Positions 16,053 to 23,364 of a stretch of 64,000 bases of DNA are shown piece by piece; within the stretch, counting starts at the first letter, position 1, and every line of letters begins with the position of its first letter. A program made the position numbers and the translations under genes. The notes under the pieces are model-generated. The model worked only from the letters and a program-made list of their open reading frames with translations, was not told where the DNA came from and made no database searches. The stretch is from positions 1,488,001 to 1,552,000 of the forward strand of contig NZ_CP042582.1 in assembly GCF_008728835.1 (NCBI RefSeq), written 5' to 3'. This DNA comes from Hypericibacter adhaerens. Lineage in GTDB: Bacteria; Pseudomonadota; Alphaproteobacteria; Dongiales; Dongiaceae.

Positions 16053-16982
16053 CTAAGCCAGCGTCTCCGGCAGCCGGACCCAGTCCGGCTTCTTCGCCGT
16101 GAGCTTGGCCTCGCCGGCATAGAGCGCGGGCGGCGTGGCGGTTCCCTCGACCAGCTCGAGCCGCAGCAGGGCGAGACCGATGCCGTTGGCGGCCGAGCGC
16201 ATCTCGCCGGCTTCCCGGGTTTCTTTCGTGGTGGGATCGACCAGCATGACGGGCGTGCCCGGTGCTGGCACGGGGCCCTCGATCGCGACCGGCATCAGCC
16301 GCTTGCGCACGAGCCCGCGATAGCGTGTGCGCGCCGTCAGTTCCTGGCCCAGATAGCAGCCCTTGTTCCAGTCGATCGCATGGAGCTCGTCGAAGCCGTT
16401 CTCGAGCAGGATGGCCTTTTCCACCGGCAGGTCGCGGCTGCCGTCCGGCACGCCGAGCGACAACCGCAGCCGCTCATAGGCCGCCGCATCGCCGGGCTTG
16501 AAGCCGGCCGCTTCGAGCGCCGCCGCGGCGCCCTCGCGCGGCAGCACGGCACGGGCACCCAGGGCCGGCAGCCGCGGATCGACATAGACGACACCGCCGG
16601 CGAAGGGCTTCGCGGAACCCGGTTCGGGCAGGAGTCCCAGCGACCTCAAGACGCCGTCGCCATAGAGCAGCGCCACCGCATGGCTCGCGGTCGCGTCGGC
16701 GATCGTCACCTTGGAGCGCAGCTTATAGAGCGAAAGCCGCTTCTTCAGGTCGTCGCGCCGCGCCGCTTCGCAATCGACATAGAAGCTGCCGCCCGCCTCG
16801 GCGAGGAAGAAGTCGTGGAGATAGCGCCCTTGCGCGGTCAGGAAGGCCGAGTAGAGCGCCCGGTCGGGAGCGGTCTTGGCCACATCGTTGGAGACGAGGC
16901 CCTGCAGGAAAGCCACCTTGTCCTCGCCGGCGATGGCGAGCAGGCCGCGGGTCTCGGGCAGGAGATAGAAGCTGTCGGACAT
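16053..16982 (-). CDS. ygfZ: Folate-binding protein YgfZ (Fe-S cluster assembly)
   Basis: This is a 309-residue protein of the GcvT-like YgfZ/IBA57 family, which uses tetrahydrofolate to help build or repair Fe-S clusters in the cytoplasm. The diagnostic motif KGCYLGQE with its conserved Cys is at about residue 209, followed by TARTRYRGLVRKRL. The N-terminal folate-binding domain begins LLPETRGLLAIAGEDKVAFL and includes QGLVSNDV. Length agrees with family members. It diverges from a membrane-protein gene with about 125 bp between starts. Confidence 0.93.
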   Translation of the reverse strand: MSDSFYLLPETRGLLAIAGEDKVAFLQGLVSNDVAKTAPDRALYSAFLTAQGRYLHDFFLAEAGGSFYVDCEAARRDDLKKRLSLYKLRSKVTIADATASHAVALLYGDGVLRSLGLLPEPGSAKPFAGGVVYVDPRLPALGARAVLPREGAAAALEAAGFKPGDAAAYERLRLSLGVPDGSRDLPVEKAILLENGFDELHAIDWNKGCYLGQELTARTRYRGLVRKRLMPVAIEGPVPAPGTPVMLVDPTTKETREAGEMRSAANGIGLALLRLELVEGTATPPALYAGEAKLTAKKPDWVRLPETLA

Positions 16983-17107
16983 GGTCCTAAGATCGGTGAG
17001 GCTCCCGGCCTTGGCAAGGGCGCTACGGCCCCAATCTCAGTGGGGAAATGGCCCTTGCCCCCGCGGCCCGGAGCGTCTCGAATCCGCGCAGGAAACGGGG
17101 GACTCCG

Positions 17108-17653
17108 ATGGGCTATTTCGACGGCCTGACCGACGCCAGCTTCCGCAAGGACGCCCAAGGCCGCGACGTCTTCTATCCTTACGGTTCCTGGAGCCGCGGC
17201 CGGATCCTGCCGGACGACGAGACCGCGGCGCGGCTGCGCGCCTCGATCAAGCGCTTCTATGTCCTGCTGATGCTGGGCCTGCCGCTGCTCGTCGTCATCG
17301 TCCGCCAGGCGCAGCTCTCCCTTCTCTATCTGCTGCTTCTGGCCCTGGCCTGGGTCGGGATCGCCGCCGTTTATCTGGAGAGCCTGACGCGGGGCCTGCC
17401 TCGTTCCGAGGAGCGCCTGACCTGGCGCGAAAGCGTGGCGAATTCGCTGCGCGGCCACAGCATGCTCGGCCTCGTCCTGCTGGCGATCGTCAGCGCGGGT
17501 TTCGTGGCGCTCGGCGTCTTCATCCTGTCGCTGGACCCGGCCGCCAATCTCGGGCTGGCCCTGGCGGAGATCCTGTTCTTCGGATTGTGCCTCGTGGTGT
17601 TCCTGGTCATGCTGGTGCTGAAATTCCGCCAGGGACGGGCAGGCTTGAAATGA
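17108..17653 (+). CDS. Hypothetical inner-membrane protein
   Basis: This 181-residue protein begins MGYFDGLTDASFRKDAQGRD, followed by a short VFYPYGSWSRGR stretch seen in a widespread but uncharacterised proteobacterial family. Four hydrophobic segments follow: about residues 50-67, 70-92, 118-142 and 148-170. The C terminus is basic (LKFRQGRAGLK). I chose the ATG at 17108, where the family-like sequence begins and GGGGGA lies upstream; the longer frame adds an unrelated leader. It precedes the crotonase gene by 19 bp and may be cotranscribed with it. Function unknown. Confidence 0.75.
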   Translation: MGYFDGLTDASFRKDAQGRDVFYPYGSWSRGRILPDDETAARLRASIKRFYVLLMLGLPLLVVIVRQAQLSLLYLLLLALAWVGIAAVYLESLTRGLPRSEERLTWRESVANSLRGHSMLGLVLLAIVSAGFVALGVFILSLDPAANLGLALAEILFFGLCLVVFLVMLVLKFRQGRAGLK

Positions 17654-17672
17654 CGACGAACCGGCACTCGAG

Positions 17673-18461
17673 ATGACCTCGACCGTTTCCGATTCCGTGC
17701 TGCTGACGCGCGAGGGCGCGGTGGCGGCGATCACGCTCAACCGGCCGGACCGGCTGAACGCGCTCGATCTCGCCATGTGGCATCGGCTGGGCGAGGTGCT
17801 GGGCGAGATCGAGGCGGATCGATCCTTGCGGGCCGTGCGGCTGCAGGGCGCGGGGTCGGCCTTCGCCGCCGGGGCCGATCTGGCCGAGTTCGCCCGGACG
17901 CGCGCCACGACCGCGGATGCCGAGGCCTATGGCCGCGTCATGGTGGCGGCGCTGCACAAGCTGCGCGATCTGCCCTTGCCGACGGTCGCCATGATCCGCG
18001 GGGCCTGCGTCGGCGCCGGCCTCGAGATCGCGATCATGTGCGACCTGCGCATCGCGGCTGAAGGCAGCCGTTTCGGGGTGCCGATCCAGAAGGTGGGCGT
18101 GGTGATGCCCTGGCCCGAGCTCGGCGACCTGATCGACACCGTGGGCCGCGCCACCGCGCTCGAGATCCTGCTCGAGGGGCGGCTGTTCGATGCGGCCGAG
18201 GCCGCGGCCAAGGGGCTCGTCACGCGCGTGGTGCCGCCCGAGCGGCTCGAGGCCGAGCTGGCCGAATGCTTGCGCCGCCTGACCGAGGGCTCGCCGCATT
18301 CGCACCGGATGCATAAGCGCATGGCCCGCCGGCTGGCCGATCCCCGCCCGCTCAGCGCGGAAGAGCGGCGCGAGGCCTATGCGGCGGTCGAGAGCGCCGA
18401 CTACCACGAAGGGTTGGCGGCCTTCGTGGAGAAGCGCAAGCCGGGCTTCCGGGGAGAGTGA
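17673..18461 (+). CDS. Enoyl-CoA hydratase/isomerase family protein
   Basis: This is a 262-residue crotonase-fold enzyme acting on acyl-CoA thioesters. Oxyanion-hole segments are AFAAGADLAEF and GACVGAGLEIA. The first catalytic Glu of true hydratases (G-x-G-x-E) is present, but the second, normally in FGxPE, is Ile here (RFGVPIQKVG). A simple hydratase reaction is therefore less certain; isomerase, hydrolase or decarboxylase activity is possible. The C-terminal helix region (EGLAAFVEKRKPGF) is typical. It sits between a membrane-protein gene and a GNAT gene on the same strand. Confidence 0.85.
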   Translation: MTSTVSDSVLLTREGAVAAITLNRPDRLNALDLAMWHRLGEVLGEIEADRSLRAVRLQGAGSAFAAGADLAEFARTRATTADAEAYGRVMVAALHKLRDLPLPTVAMIRGACVGAGLEIAIMCDLRIAAEGSRFGVPIQKVGVVMPWPELGDLIDTVGRATALEILLEGRLFDAAEAAAKGLVTRVVPPERLEAELAECLRRLTEGSPHSHRMHKRMARRLADPRPLSAEERREAYAAVESADYHEGLAAFVEKRKPGFRGE

Positions 18462-18504
18462 AAATCCGGATGGGAACCTCCGAGCTCGATCCGGAGCCGC
18501 GCTG

Positions 18505-19002
18505 ATGGACATCCGTCCCGAAGCGGCCGGCGATGCGGAGGCCATTCGCCGGGTGACCCGTGCCGCCTTCGAAGGCAAGGCCTATAGCCGCCAGACGGAA
18601 GCCGCGATCATCGATGCCTTGCGGGCGGCCGGCGCGCTGACGATTTCGCTCGTCGCTGTCGAGGAGGGCGAGATCCTCGGCCATGTCGCCTTTTCGCCCG
18701 TCGCCGTCGGCGGCATCGACCGGGGATGGTACGGTCTCGGTCCCGTGGCCGTCCGGCCCGACCGGCAGCGCCAGGGCATCGGGCAGGCTCTGATTCGCGA
18801 AGGTCTCCGCCGGATCCGACAACGATCAGCGGCCGGGGTCATCCTCGTCGGCGACCCCGGCTATTACGCGCGTTTCGGGTTCGTGAGCGATCCGGCCCTG
18901 CGCTACCGCGACGTTCCGTCGGCCTATATCCAGCGGCTCGCCTTCACGAAGGACGTTCCCAGCGGCGAGATTGCCTTCCACGCCGCGTTCGACGCCCGAT
19001 GA
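18505..19002 (+). CDS. GNAT family N-acetyltransferase (YhbS-like)
   Basis: This is a 165-residue acetyltransferase. The start MDIRPEAAGDAEAIRRV and the acetyl-CoA motif VAVRPDRQRQGIGQALI fit the GNAT family. The segment VILVGDPGYYARFGFV followed by a loop is characteristic of YhbS-like members. The ATG at 18505 follows CCGGAG. It lies 43 bp after the crotonase gene and converges on the alcohol dehydrogenase with only 7 bp between stops. The acceptor is unknown. Confidence 0.88.
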   Translation: MDIRPEAAGDAEAIRRVTRAAFEGKAYSRQTEAAIIDALRAAGALTISLVAVEEGEILGHVAFSPVAVGGIDRGWYGLGPVAVRPDRQRQGIGQALIREGLRRIRQRSAAGVILVGDPGYYARFGFVSDPALRYRDVPSAYIQRLAFTKDVPSGEIAFHAAFDAR

Positions 19003-19009
19003 AGGCGGT

Positions 19010-20029
19010 TCACTTCCCCGTCGTCAGCACCATGCGGAAGCGGGCGTCGCCCTTCATCATCTTCTCGTAGGCTTCGGCGGCGCGTTCGAGCGGCATGGTC
19101 TCGATCATCGGCCGGATGTCGGCGAGCGCGCTGAAGGCCATCGTGTCCTCGGAATCGATCGAGGTGCCGGAGGGCCAGCCCTGGACCGCGCGCCGGCCGC
19201 CGATGACGGTGAAGGGCGGGACCTCGATCGGGTCCGCCGAGGCGCCGACCACGATCAGCTTGCCGTCCACGGCCAGGCCGCCGAGCGTGGCGCTCATCGC
19301 CTTGCTCGCGGTGACGGTCGAGAGGATCACGCGGGCACCGCCCAGCTTCTGCAGGGCCGCGGCCACGTCCTCCTTGTTGCTGTCGATATAGCGATGGGCC
19401 CCCAGCTTGCGGGCGAGCGGCTCCTTGTCCTGGCCGCGTGCGATCGCGACGGTGTGGCAGCCCATCTTCGCGGCGAACTGCACGCCCAGATGGCCGAGGC
19501 CGCCGACCCCGAGCACGGCGACGAGATCGCCGGCGCGGGCGCCGCTGTTGCGCAGCGCGTTGAAGGTGGTGATGCCGGCGCAGAGCAGGGGCGCCGCTTC
19601 GGCCGACGAAAGCTCGTCGGGCACCGCGGCCAGCGCTTCGAAGGGCGCCAGCATGTATTCGGCATAGCCGCCGTCATAGGAGATGCCGGCGACCTGCCCG
19701 TTCTTGCAGGTGAGGAAATCGCCGCGCCGGCAGGAGGTGCAGTGGCCGCAATGGCCGCCATACCAGCCGACGCCGACCCGCTGTCCGACCTTCCATTCCG
19801 GCACGTCGGGGCCGAGCGCGTCGATCACGCCCACCACCTCATGGCCCGGCACGCGCGGATACTGGATGCCGGGGAAGAGGCCCTGCTTCGTGAACACGTC
19901 GCTGTGGCAGACGCCGCAGGCCTGCACCTTGATGCGGACCTGCCGGCCCTTGGGCACGGGGATCTCGCGCTGGACCAGCTCGAACGGACCGTTGGCGGCG
20001 GTGACCTGTACTGCTCGCATGGTGGGCAT
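19010..20029 (-). CDS. Zinc-dependent alcohol dehydrogenase (MDR family)
   Basis: This is a 339-residue medium-chain dehydrogenase. Catalytic zinc ligands are in CGVCHSD (Cys) and GHEVVG (His-Glu). The structural zinc site is the four-Cys block CGHCTSCRRGDFLTC. The NAD-binding Rossmann motif is VLGVGGLGHLGVQFAAKMG. Length and order match AdhP/AdhA-type alcohol dehydrogenases. I chose the ATG at 20029, preceded by AAGGGG about 8 nt upstream; a second ATG lies 9 nt later. It shares the upstream gap with imuA, separated from it by a class B repeat. Confidence 0.92.
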   Translation of the reverse strand: MPTMRAVQVTAANGPFELVQREIPVPKGRQVRIKVQACGVCHSDVFTKQGLFPGIQYPRVPGHEVVGVIDALGPDVPEWKVGQRVGVGWYGGHCGHCTSCRRGDFLTCKNGQVAGISYDGGYAEYMLAPFEALAAVPDELSSAEAAPLLCAGITTFNALRNSGARAGDLVAVLGVGGLGHLGVQFAAKMGCHTVAIARGQDKEPLARKLGAHRYIDSNKEDVAAALQKLGGARVILSTVTASKAMSATLGGLAVDGKLIVVGASADPIEVPPFTVIGGRRAVQGWPSGTSIDSEDTMAFSALADIRPMIETMPLERAAEAYEKMMKGDARFRMVLTTGK

Positions 20030-20137
20030 CGTTATTCCCCTTCGGATATGTCGCTCGAGAGATGGTGGGGGCGGGGCCGGGAAAAAGCTATTCGCCTTTG
20101 GTTTCGGGCATGGGGAAGAGGCGGCGGGCGACGCCTT

Positions 20138-20273
20138 TGTCCCTTCCCCCTCGAGGGGGAAGGTCAGGACCTGTCCTCCGCAGCTCGAAGAGCGAAGGAG
20201 GAAGGGGGATGACGCGATATCGATACCGCGCAGCCCCCTCCCTGACCCTCCACGGGATCGGGGGAGGGGGACA
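20138..20273. repeat. Class B GC-rich inverted repeat, copy 2
   Basis: The element starts TGTCCCTTCCCCCTCGAGGG and ends GGGGGAGGGGGACA, with the shared core GCGATATCGATACCG. It fills the gap between the divergent alcohol dehydrogenase and imuA genes, leaving about 47 bp before the LexA box. It is longer than copy 1 because of an extra stretch around 20170-20200. Confidence 0.7.
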
Positions 20274-20320
20274 GTATCTGCAGTTCTCCCCACGCTTGAC
20301 TCCGGTCTCCAGACTATCTA

Positions 20321-20335
20321 GAACAAAACATGAAC
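20321..20335 (+). promoter_or_regulatory. LexA (SOS) box GAAC-N7-GAAC upstream of imuA
   Basis: The sequence GAACAAAACATGAAC is an exact match to the alphaproteobacterial LexA operator, two GAAC (GTTC) direct repeats spaced by 7 nt. It ends 60 bp before the chosen imuA start. It overlaps a more upstream in-frame ATG at 20330, which supports the downstream start. LexA binding here would keep the imuA-imuB-dnaE2 unit off until DNA damage. Confidence 0.88.
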
Positions 20336-20395
20336 ATCGAGCGGAACGGGTGGTTCCTGGGCCCGTACGGCGGATTTTTCGCCCCTGGAGGCAGC

Positions 20396-21112
20396 ATGGC
20401 GGACGGTGCGGCAATCGTGGAATCCCCGGCTTCGGCCCGGATCGAGGCGCTGAAGGCGGCGATCGGCGGGTTCGGCCCCGGTTCGGCCGCGGCGCGGGTC
20501 CGGCTCGGCCTGCCCGAGCTCGACCAAGCCCTGGGCGGCGGGCTGGTCCAAGGCGCGCTCCATGAGATCGCCTCGGTCGATGGCAGCGCCGCCGCCACCG
20601 GCTTCGCGGCCTTTCTCCTGGGCCGGCTGACCCGGGCCTCCTGTCGGCCGGTGCTCTGGATGCCGGGCACCGACATCTATGCGCCCGGCCTCGCCCGCTA
20701 CGGTCTCTCGCCCAACCGCGTCCTGCTGGCCGATTTCCGCCGGCCGCAGGCCCTGCTGCGCGCGCTCGAGGAGGGCTTGCGCTGTCCCGGCCTCGCCGCG
20801 GCGCTGGGCGAGGTGGAGGAGATCGATCTCACCGCCAGCCGGCGGCTGCAGCTCGCGGCCGAGACCGGCGGCATCGCCTGCCTGCTGCTGCGCCGCGGGC
20901 CCTCGCGCAACCCGACCGCCGCGGTGACGCGCTGGCAGGTCTGGTCCGCGGGGGCGCAGGGCGCCAAGCCGCGCTGGCGGGTCTCGTTGCTGCGCTGCCG
21001 GGGCGGTCGCACCGGCGATTGGTTGTTGGAGGGATGTCGTGAAACGGGTGGTCTCACTGTGGCTGCCGCATTGGGCGACCGACCGGCTCAAGATCGCGTC
21101 GCGGCGCGCTGA
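20396..21112 (+). CDS. imuA: ImuA, RecA-like SOS mutagenesis accessory protein
   Basis: This is a 238-residue RecA/SulA-like protein that works with ImuB and DnaE2 in error-prone translesion synthesis. The family segment LGLPELDQALGGGLVQGALHE lies near residue 50, where RecA would have its Walker A loop; no intact GKT/S P-loop is present, as is usual for ImuA. The ATG at 20396 follows a good GGAGG site, and a longer frame would begin inside the LexA box. The 3' end overlaps imuB by 74 nt, which implies tight coupling. A RecA-like core (VLWMPGTDIYAPGLARYGL) follows. Confidence 0.88.
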   Translation: MADGAAIVESPASARIEALKAAIGGFGPGSAAARVRLGLPELDQALGGGLVQGALHEIASVDGSAAATGFAAFLLGRLTRASCRPVLWMPGTDIYAPGLARYGLSPNRVLLADFRRPQALLRALEEGLRCPGLAAALGEVEEIDLTASRRLQLAAETGGIACLLLRRGPSRNPTAAVTRWQVWSAGAQGAKPRWRVSLLRCRGGRTGDWLLEGCRETGGLTVAAALGDRPAQDRVAAR

Positions 21113-22760
21113 GGCGGTCGCGGTTCATCGTGAGGTCCGGCTGGGCAAGGTCCGGCTGAACGAGCCGCGCCTGGATTGGGGCCCGGAATCGGCTCGCCCG
21201 CTGGTGACGGTCGCGGCGGCGAACGGCCGCGCGCTCTTGGCCGCGGTCGACGAGCAGGCTTCGGCGGTGGGCCTCATGCCCGGCATGGTGCTGGCCGATG
21301 CCCGCGCGCTCATGCCCGATCTCGCGGTGCGGCCGAGCCGGCCCGAGAAGGACGCGGCGGCCCTGGCCCAGCTCGCCGACTGGTGCGCGCGCTTCAGCCC
21401 CTGGGTCGCGGTCGACGGCGCCGACGGGCTTCTGCTCGACATCACCGGCTGCGCCCATCTCTTCGGTGGCGAAGCGAAGATGCTCGAGGATCTGGCGCAG
21501 CGCCTGCGCCGCTTCGGCTATCAGGCGCGGCTCGCCGTGGCCGACACGCCCGGCGCCGCCTGGGCCGCCGCGCGCTATGCCCGGGGCGCGCGGCCGAAAG
21601 ATTCCGTGATCCTGCCGCCGGGCGGCACCCGCGAGGCGATCGCGGCCCTGCCGGTCGCCGCCCTGCGCCTCTCGCCGGCCCAGGCCGACGAGCTGGAACG
21701 GCTGGGGCTCAAGACCATCGCCGAGCTCTATCCGCTGCCGCGCGCCGGCTTGCTGCGCCGCTTCGGGCCGGAGCCCGCGCGCCGGCTCGACCAGGCGCTG
21801 GGGCGGATCGACGAGTCGATCAATCCGCGCCTGCCCGCGAGCCCGCACGAGGCGCGGCTCGCCTTCGCCGAGCCGATCCTCGAGGCGGCGGCGATCGCGG
21901 CGGCGCTCGATCGCATGCTGGGCGGGCTCTGCGGCCATCTGGCCTCCGAGCAGCTCGGCGCCCGTCAGCTTCGCCTGGCGCTGTTCCGCGTCGATGGCAG
22001 CCTGCAGCATGTCGCGATCGGCACCAGCCGCCCCAATCGCGATCCGCAGGCACTGCGCCGCCTGTTCGCGCCCTCCTTCGACAAGCTCGATCCCGGCTTC
22101 GGCATCGAGGCCATGAGCCTGATCGTGACGCAGGCGGAGCCGCTCGAGGACCTGCAGCTCGTGCTGGCCCAGGCCAGGGTTCGTACGCAAGAACAGGCCC
22201 GGGCGGACAAGCAGATCCGGACCGGGCCCGCGAAAATCCAGGCGCCGATCGAATCCGCGGAGGTGCTCGAGGAACGAGCCATCGAACGCGCGGTCGACGA
22301 GGCGGCGCTCGCGGCCCTGGCTGACCTCTTCGCCAATGGCCGCTTGGGCAACGAGTCCCAGCCGGTGCGCCTGGTGCGGCCCGTGCCGCAGGAAAGCCAT
22401 CTGCCCGAACGTGCCGTGACGCCGGCGCCGGCCCTGGCCGGCAGGAAAGATCGCTGGAGCGAGGCGGCCCTCGCCGCGGTCCGCCCGGTGCGGCTGCTGC
22501 CGCGTCCCGAGCCGCTCGAGACCGACGAGACGGCGCCCGAGCTGCTGCCGGCCTCGTTCCGCTGGCGCGCGCGGCCGCACCGCATCCGTCTCGCCGAGGG
22601 GCCCGAGCGCATCGAACCCGAATGGTGGCGGCCGGCGGCCACGAACGTCACCGCCGGCAGCCGCGACTATTACCGCGTCGAGGACAGCGAAGGCCGCCGC
22701 TTCTGGCTCTACCACGAGCGCACCGTCTCGCGCTGGTACCTGCACGGGCTGTTCGCATGA
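21039..22760 (+). CDS. imuB: ImuB, catalytically inactive Y-family polymerase-like protein
   Basis: This is a 573-residue scaffold of the ImuA-ImuB-DnaE2 mutasome, which recruits DnaE2 and the beta clamp to lesions. It starts at GTG with GGAGGG upstream (MKRVVSLWLPHWATDRL). The fold is that of Y-family polymerases (DGADGLLLDITGCAHLFGGE; LPRAGLLRRFGPEPARRLDQ), but the first catalytic acidic pair (DxD) is replaced by LWL near residue 8, as expected for ImuB. The C-terminal region ends SRDYYRVEDSEGRRFWLYHE, typical of the family. It is separated from dnaE2 by a repeat-DUF559-repeat unit. Confidence 0.93.
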   Translation: MKRVVSLWLPHWATDRLKIASRRAEAVAVHREVRLGKVRLNEPRLDWGPESARPLVTVAAANGRALLAAVDEQASAVGLMPGMVLADARALMPDLAVRPSRPEKDAAALAQLADWCARFSPWVAVDGADGLLLDITGCAHLFGGEAKMLEDLAQRLRRFGYQARLAVADTPGAAWAAARYARGARPKDSVILPPGGTREAIAALPVAALRLSPAQADELERLGLKTIAELYPLPRAGLLRRFGPEPARRLDQALGRIDESINPRLPASPHEARLAFAEPILEAAAIAAALDRMLGGLCGHLASEQLGARQLRLALFRVDGSLQHVAIGTSRPNRDPQALRRLFAPSFDKLDPGFGIEAMSLIVTQAEPLEDLQLVLAQARVRTQEQARADKQIRTGPAKIQAPIESAEVLEERAIERAVDEAALAALADLFANGRLGNESQPVRLVRPVPQESHLPERAVTPAPALAGRKDRWSEAALAAVRPVRLLPRPEPLETDETAPELLPASFRWRARPHRIRLAEGPERIEPEWWRPAATNVTAGSRDYYRVEDSEGRRFWLYHERTVSRWYLHGLFA

Positions 22761-22783
22761 TCGGACATATCACGCCCGCATCT

Positions 22784-22873
22784 CCCTCCCCCTACCCCCT
22801 CCCGCAAGGGGAGGGGGCGAGAAACAGGAAACAGCAAGCCCCCTCCCCTTGCGGGAGGGGGTAGGGGGAGGGG
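22784..22873. repeat. Class A GC-rich inverted repeat, copy 2
   Basis: The element starts about 20 bp after imuB and has complementary arms CCCTCCCCCTACCCCCTCCC... and its reverse complement, with the 19-nt spacer GAGAAACAGGAAACAGCAA. The left arm is one C shorter than in copy 1. Copy 3 lies 391 bp further on, on the far side of the DUF559 remnant, and its spacer also starts GAGAAAC, so copies 2 and 3 look like sisters. Confidence 0.88.
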
Positions 22874-22892
22874 TGAGCTCGCTCGATATCGC

Positions 22893-23239
22893 ATGACCGA
22901 CCCTCGAGCCTCCTTCCTTCGCAAGAATCAAACGATCGCCGAACGACGCTTGTGGCAGAAGCTGCAAGCGAAGCGATGCGAGAATCGACGGTTCCGCCGC
23001 CAGTTCCGCCTAGCCCCTATGTCGTCGATTTCATCTGCTTGTCGGCCCGGCTGGTCGTCGAGGTCGATGGAGAGTCCCACAATCACACGATCGATCGAGA
23101 CGTGGAGCGATCACGCTGGCTCGAGAGCCAGGGCTTTCGCGTTGTTCGTTTCACCAATGACGATGTGCGGTATCGGCTCGAAGGGGTAGTGCAGATGATT
23201 GCTACCGAGCTCCATGGGGCGCCGAAAGAGGCGGGTTGA
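22893..23239 (+). pseudogene. DUF559 endonuclease-domain gene broken by a frameshift
   Basis: This encodes a small protein of the DUF559 family, which has a Vsr-like endonuclease fold. The N-terminal half reads AERRLWQKLQAKRCENRRFR then RQFRL in one frame. The C-terminal half continues in the next frame as SPYVVDFICLSARLVVEVDG, followed by ESHNHTIDRDVERSRWLESQ and GFRVVRFTNDDV. Restoring one base near 23014 (CTAGCCCCTAT) would give the family motif R-L-G-P-Y-V-V-D-F. A one-base deletion, real or a sequencing error, therefore splits the gene. It lies between two class A repeats within the imu cassette. If intact it would be about 115 residues. Confidence 0.85.
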
Positions 23240-23264
23240 GTTTCGAAAGCCAACGCGTGCGGCA

Positions 23265-23355
23265 CCCCTCCCCCTACCCCCTCCCGCAAGGGGAGGGGGC
23301 GAGAAACTATCAATATCCAGCCCCCACCCCTTGCGGGAGGGGGTAGGGGGAGGGG
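23265..23355. repeat. Class A GC-rich inverted repeat, copy 3
   Basis: Complementary arms of about 36 nt flank the spacer GAGAAACTATCAATATCCA, with one mismatch (CCCCCACCCC in the right arm). The right arm ends GGGGGAGGGG at 23355, 9 nt before the dnaE2 ATG, so it also serves as a purine-rich ribosome-binding stretch for dnaE2. With copy 2 it brackets the DUF559 pseudogene. Confidence 0.88.
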
Positions 23356-23364
23356 CCGCCAGAG

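Noticed and set aside
22784-23355. Repeat pairs as a CRISPR array
   Set aside because: There are only two palindromic units about 480 bp apart, with a gene between, no regularly spaced short repeats and no cas gene.
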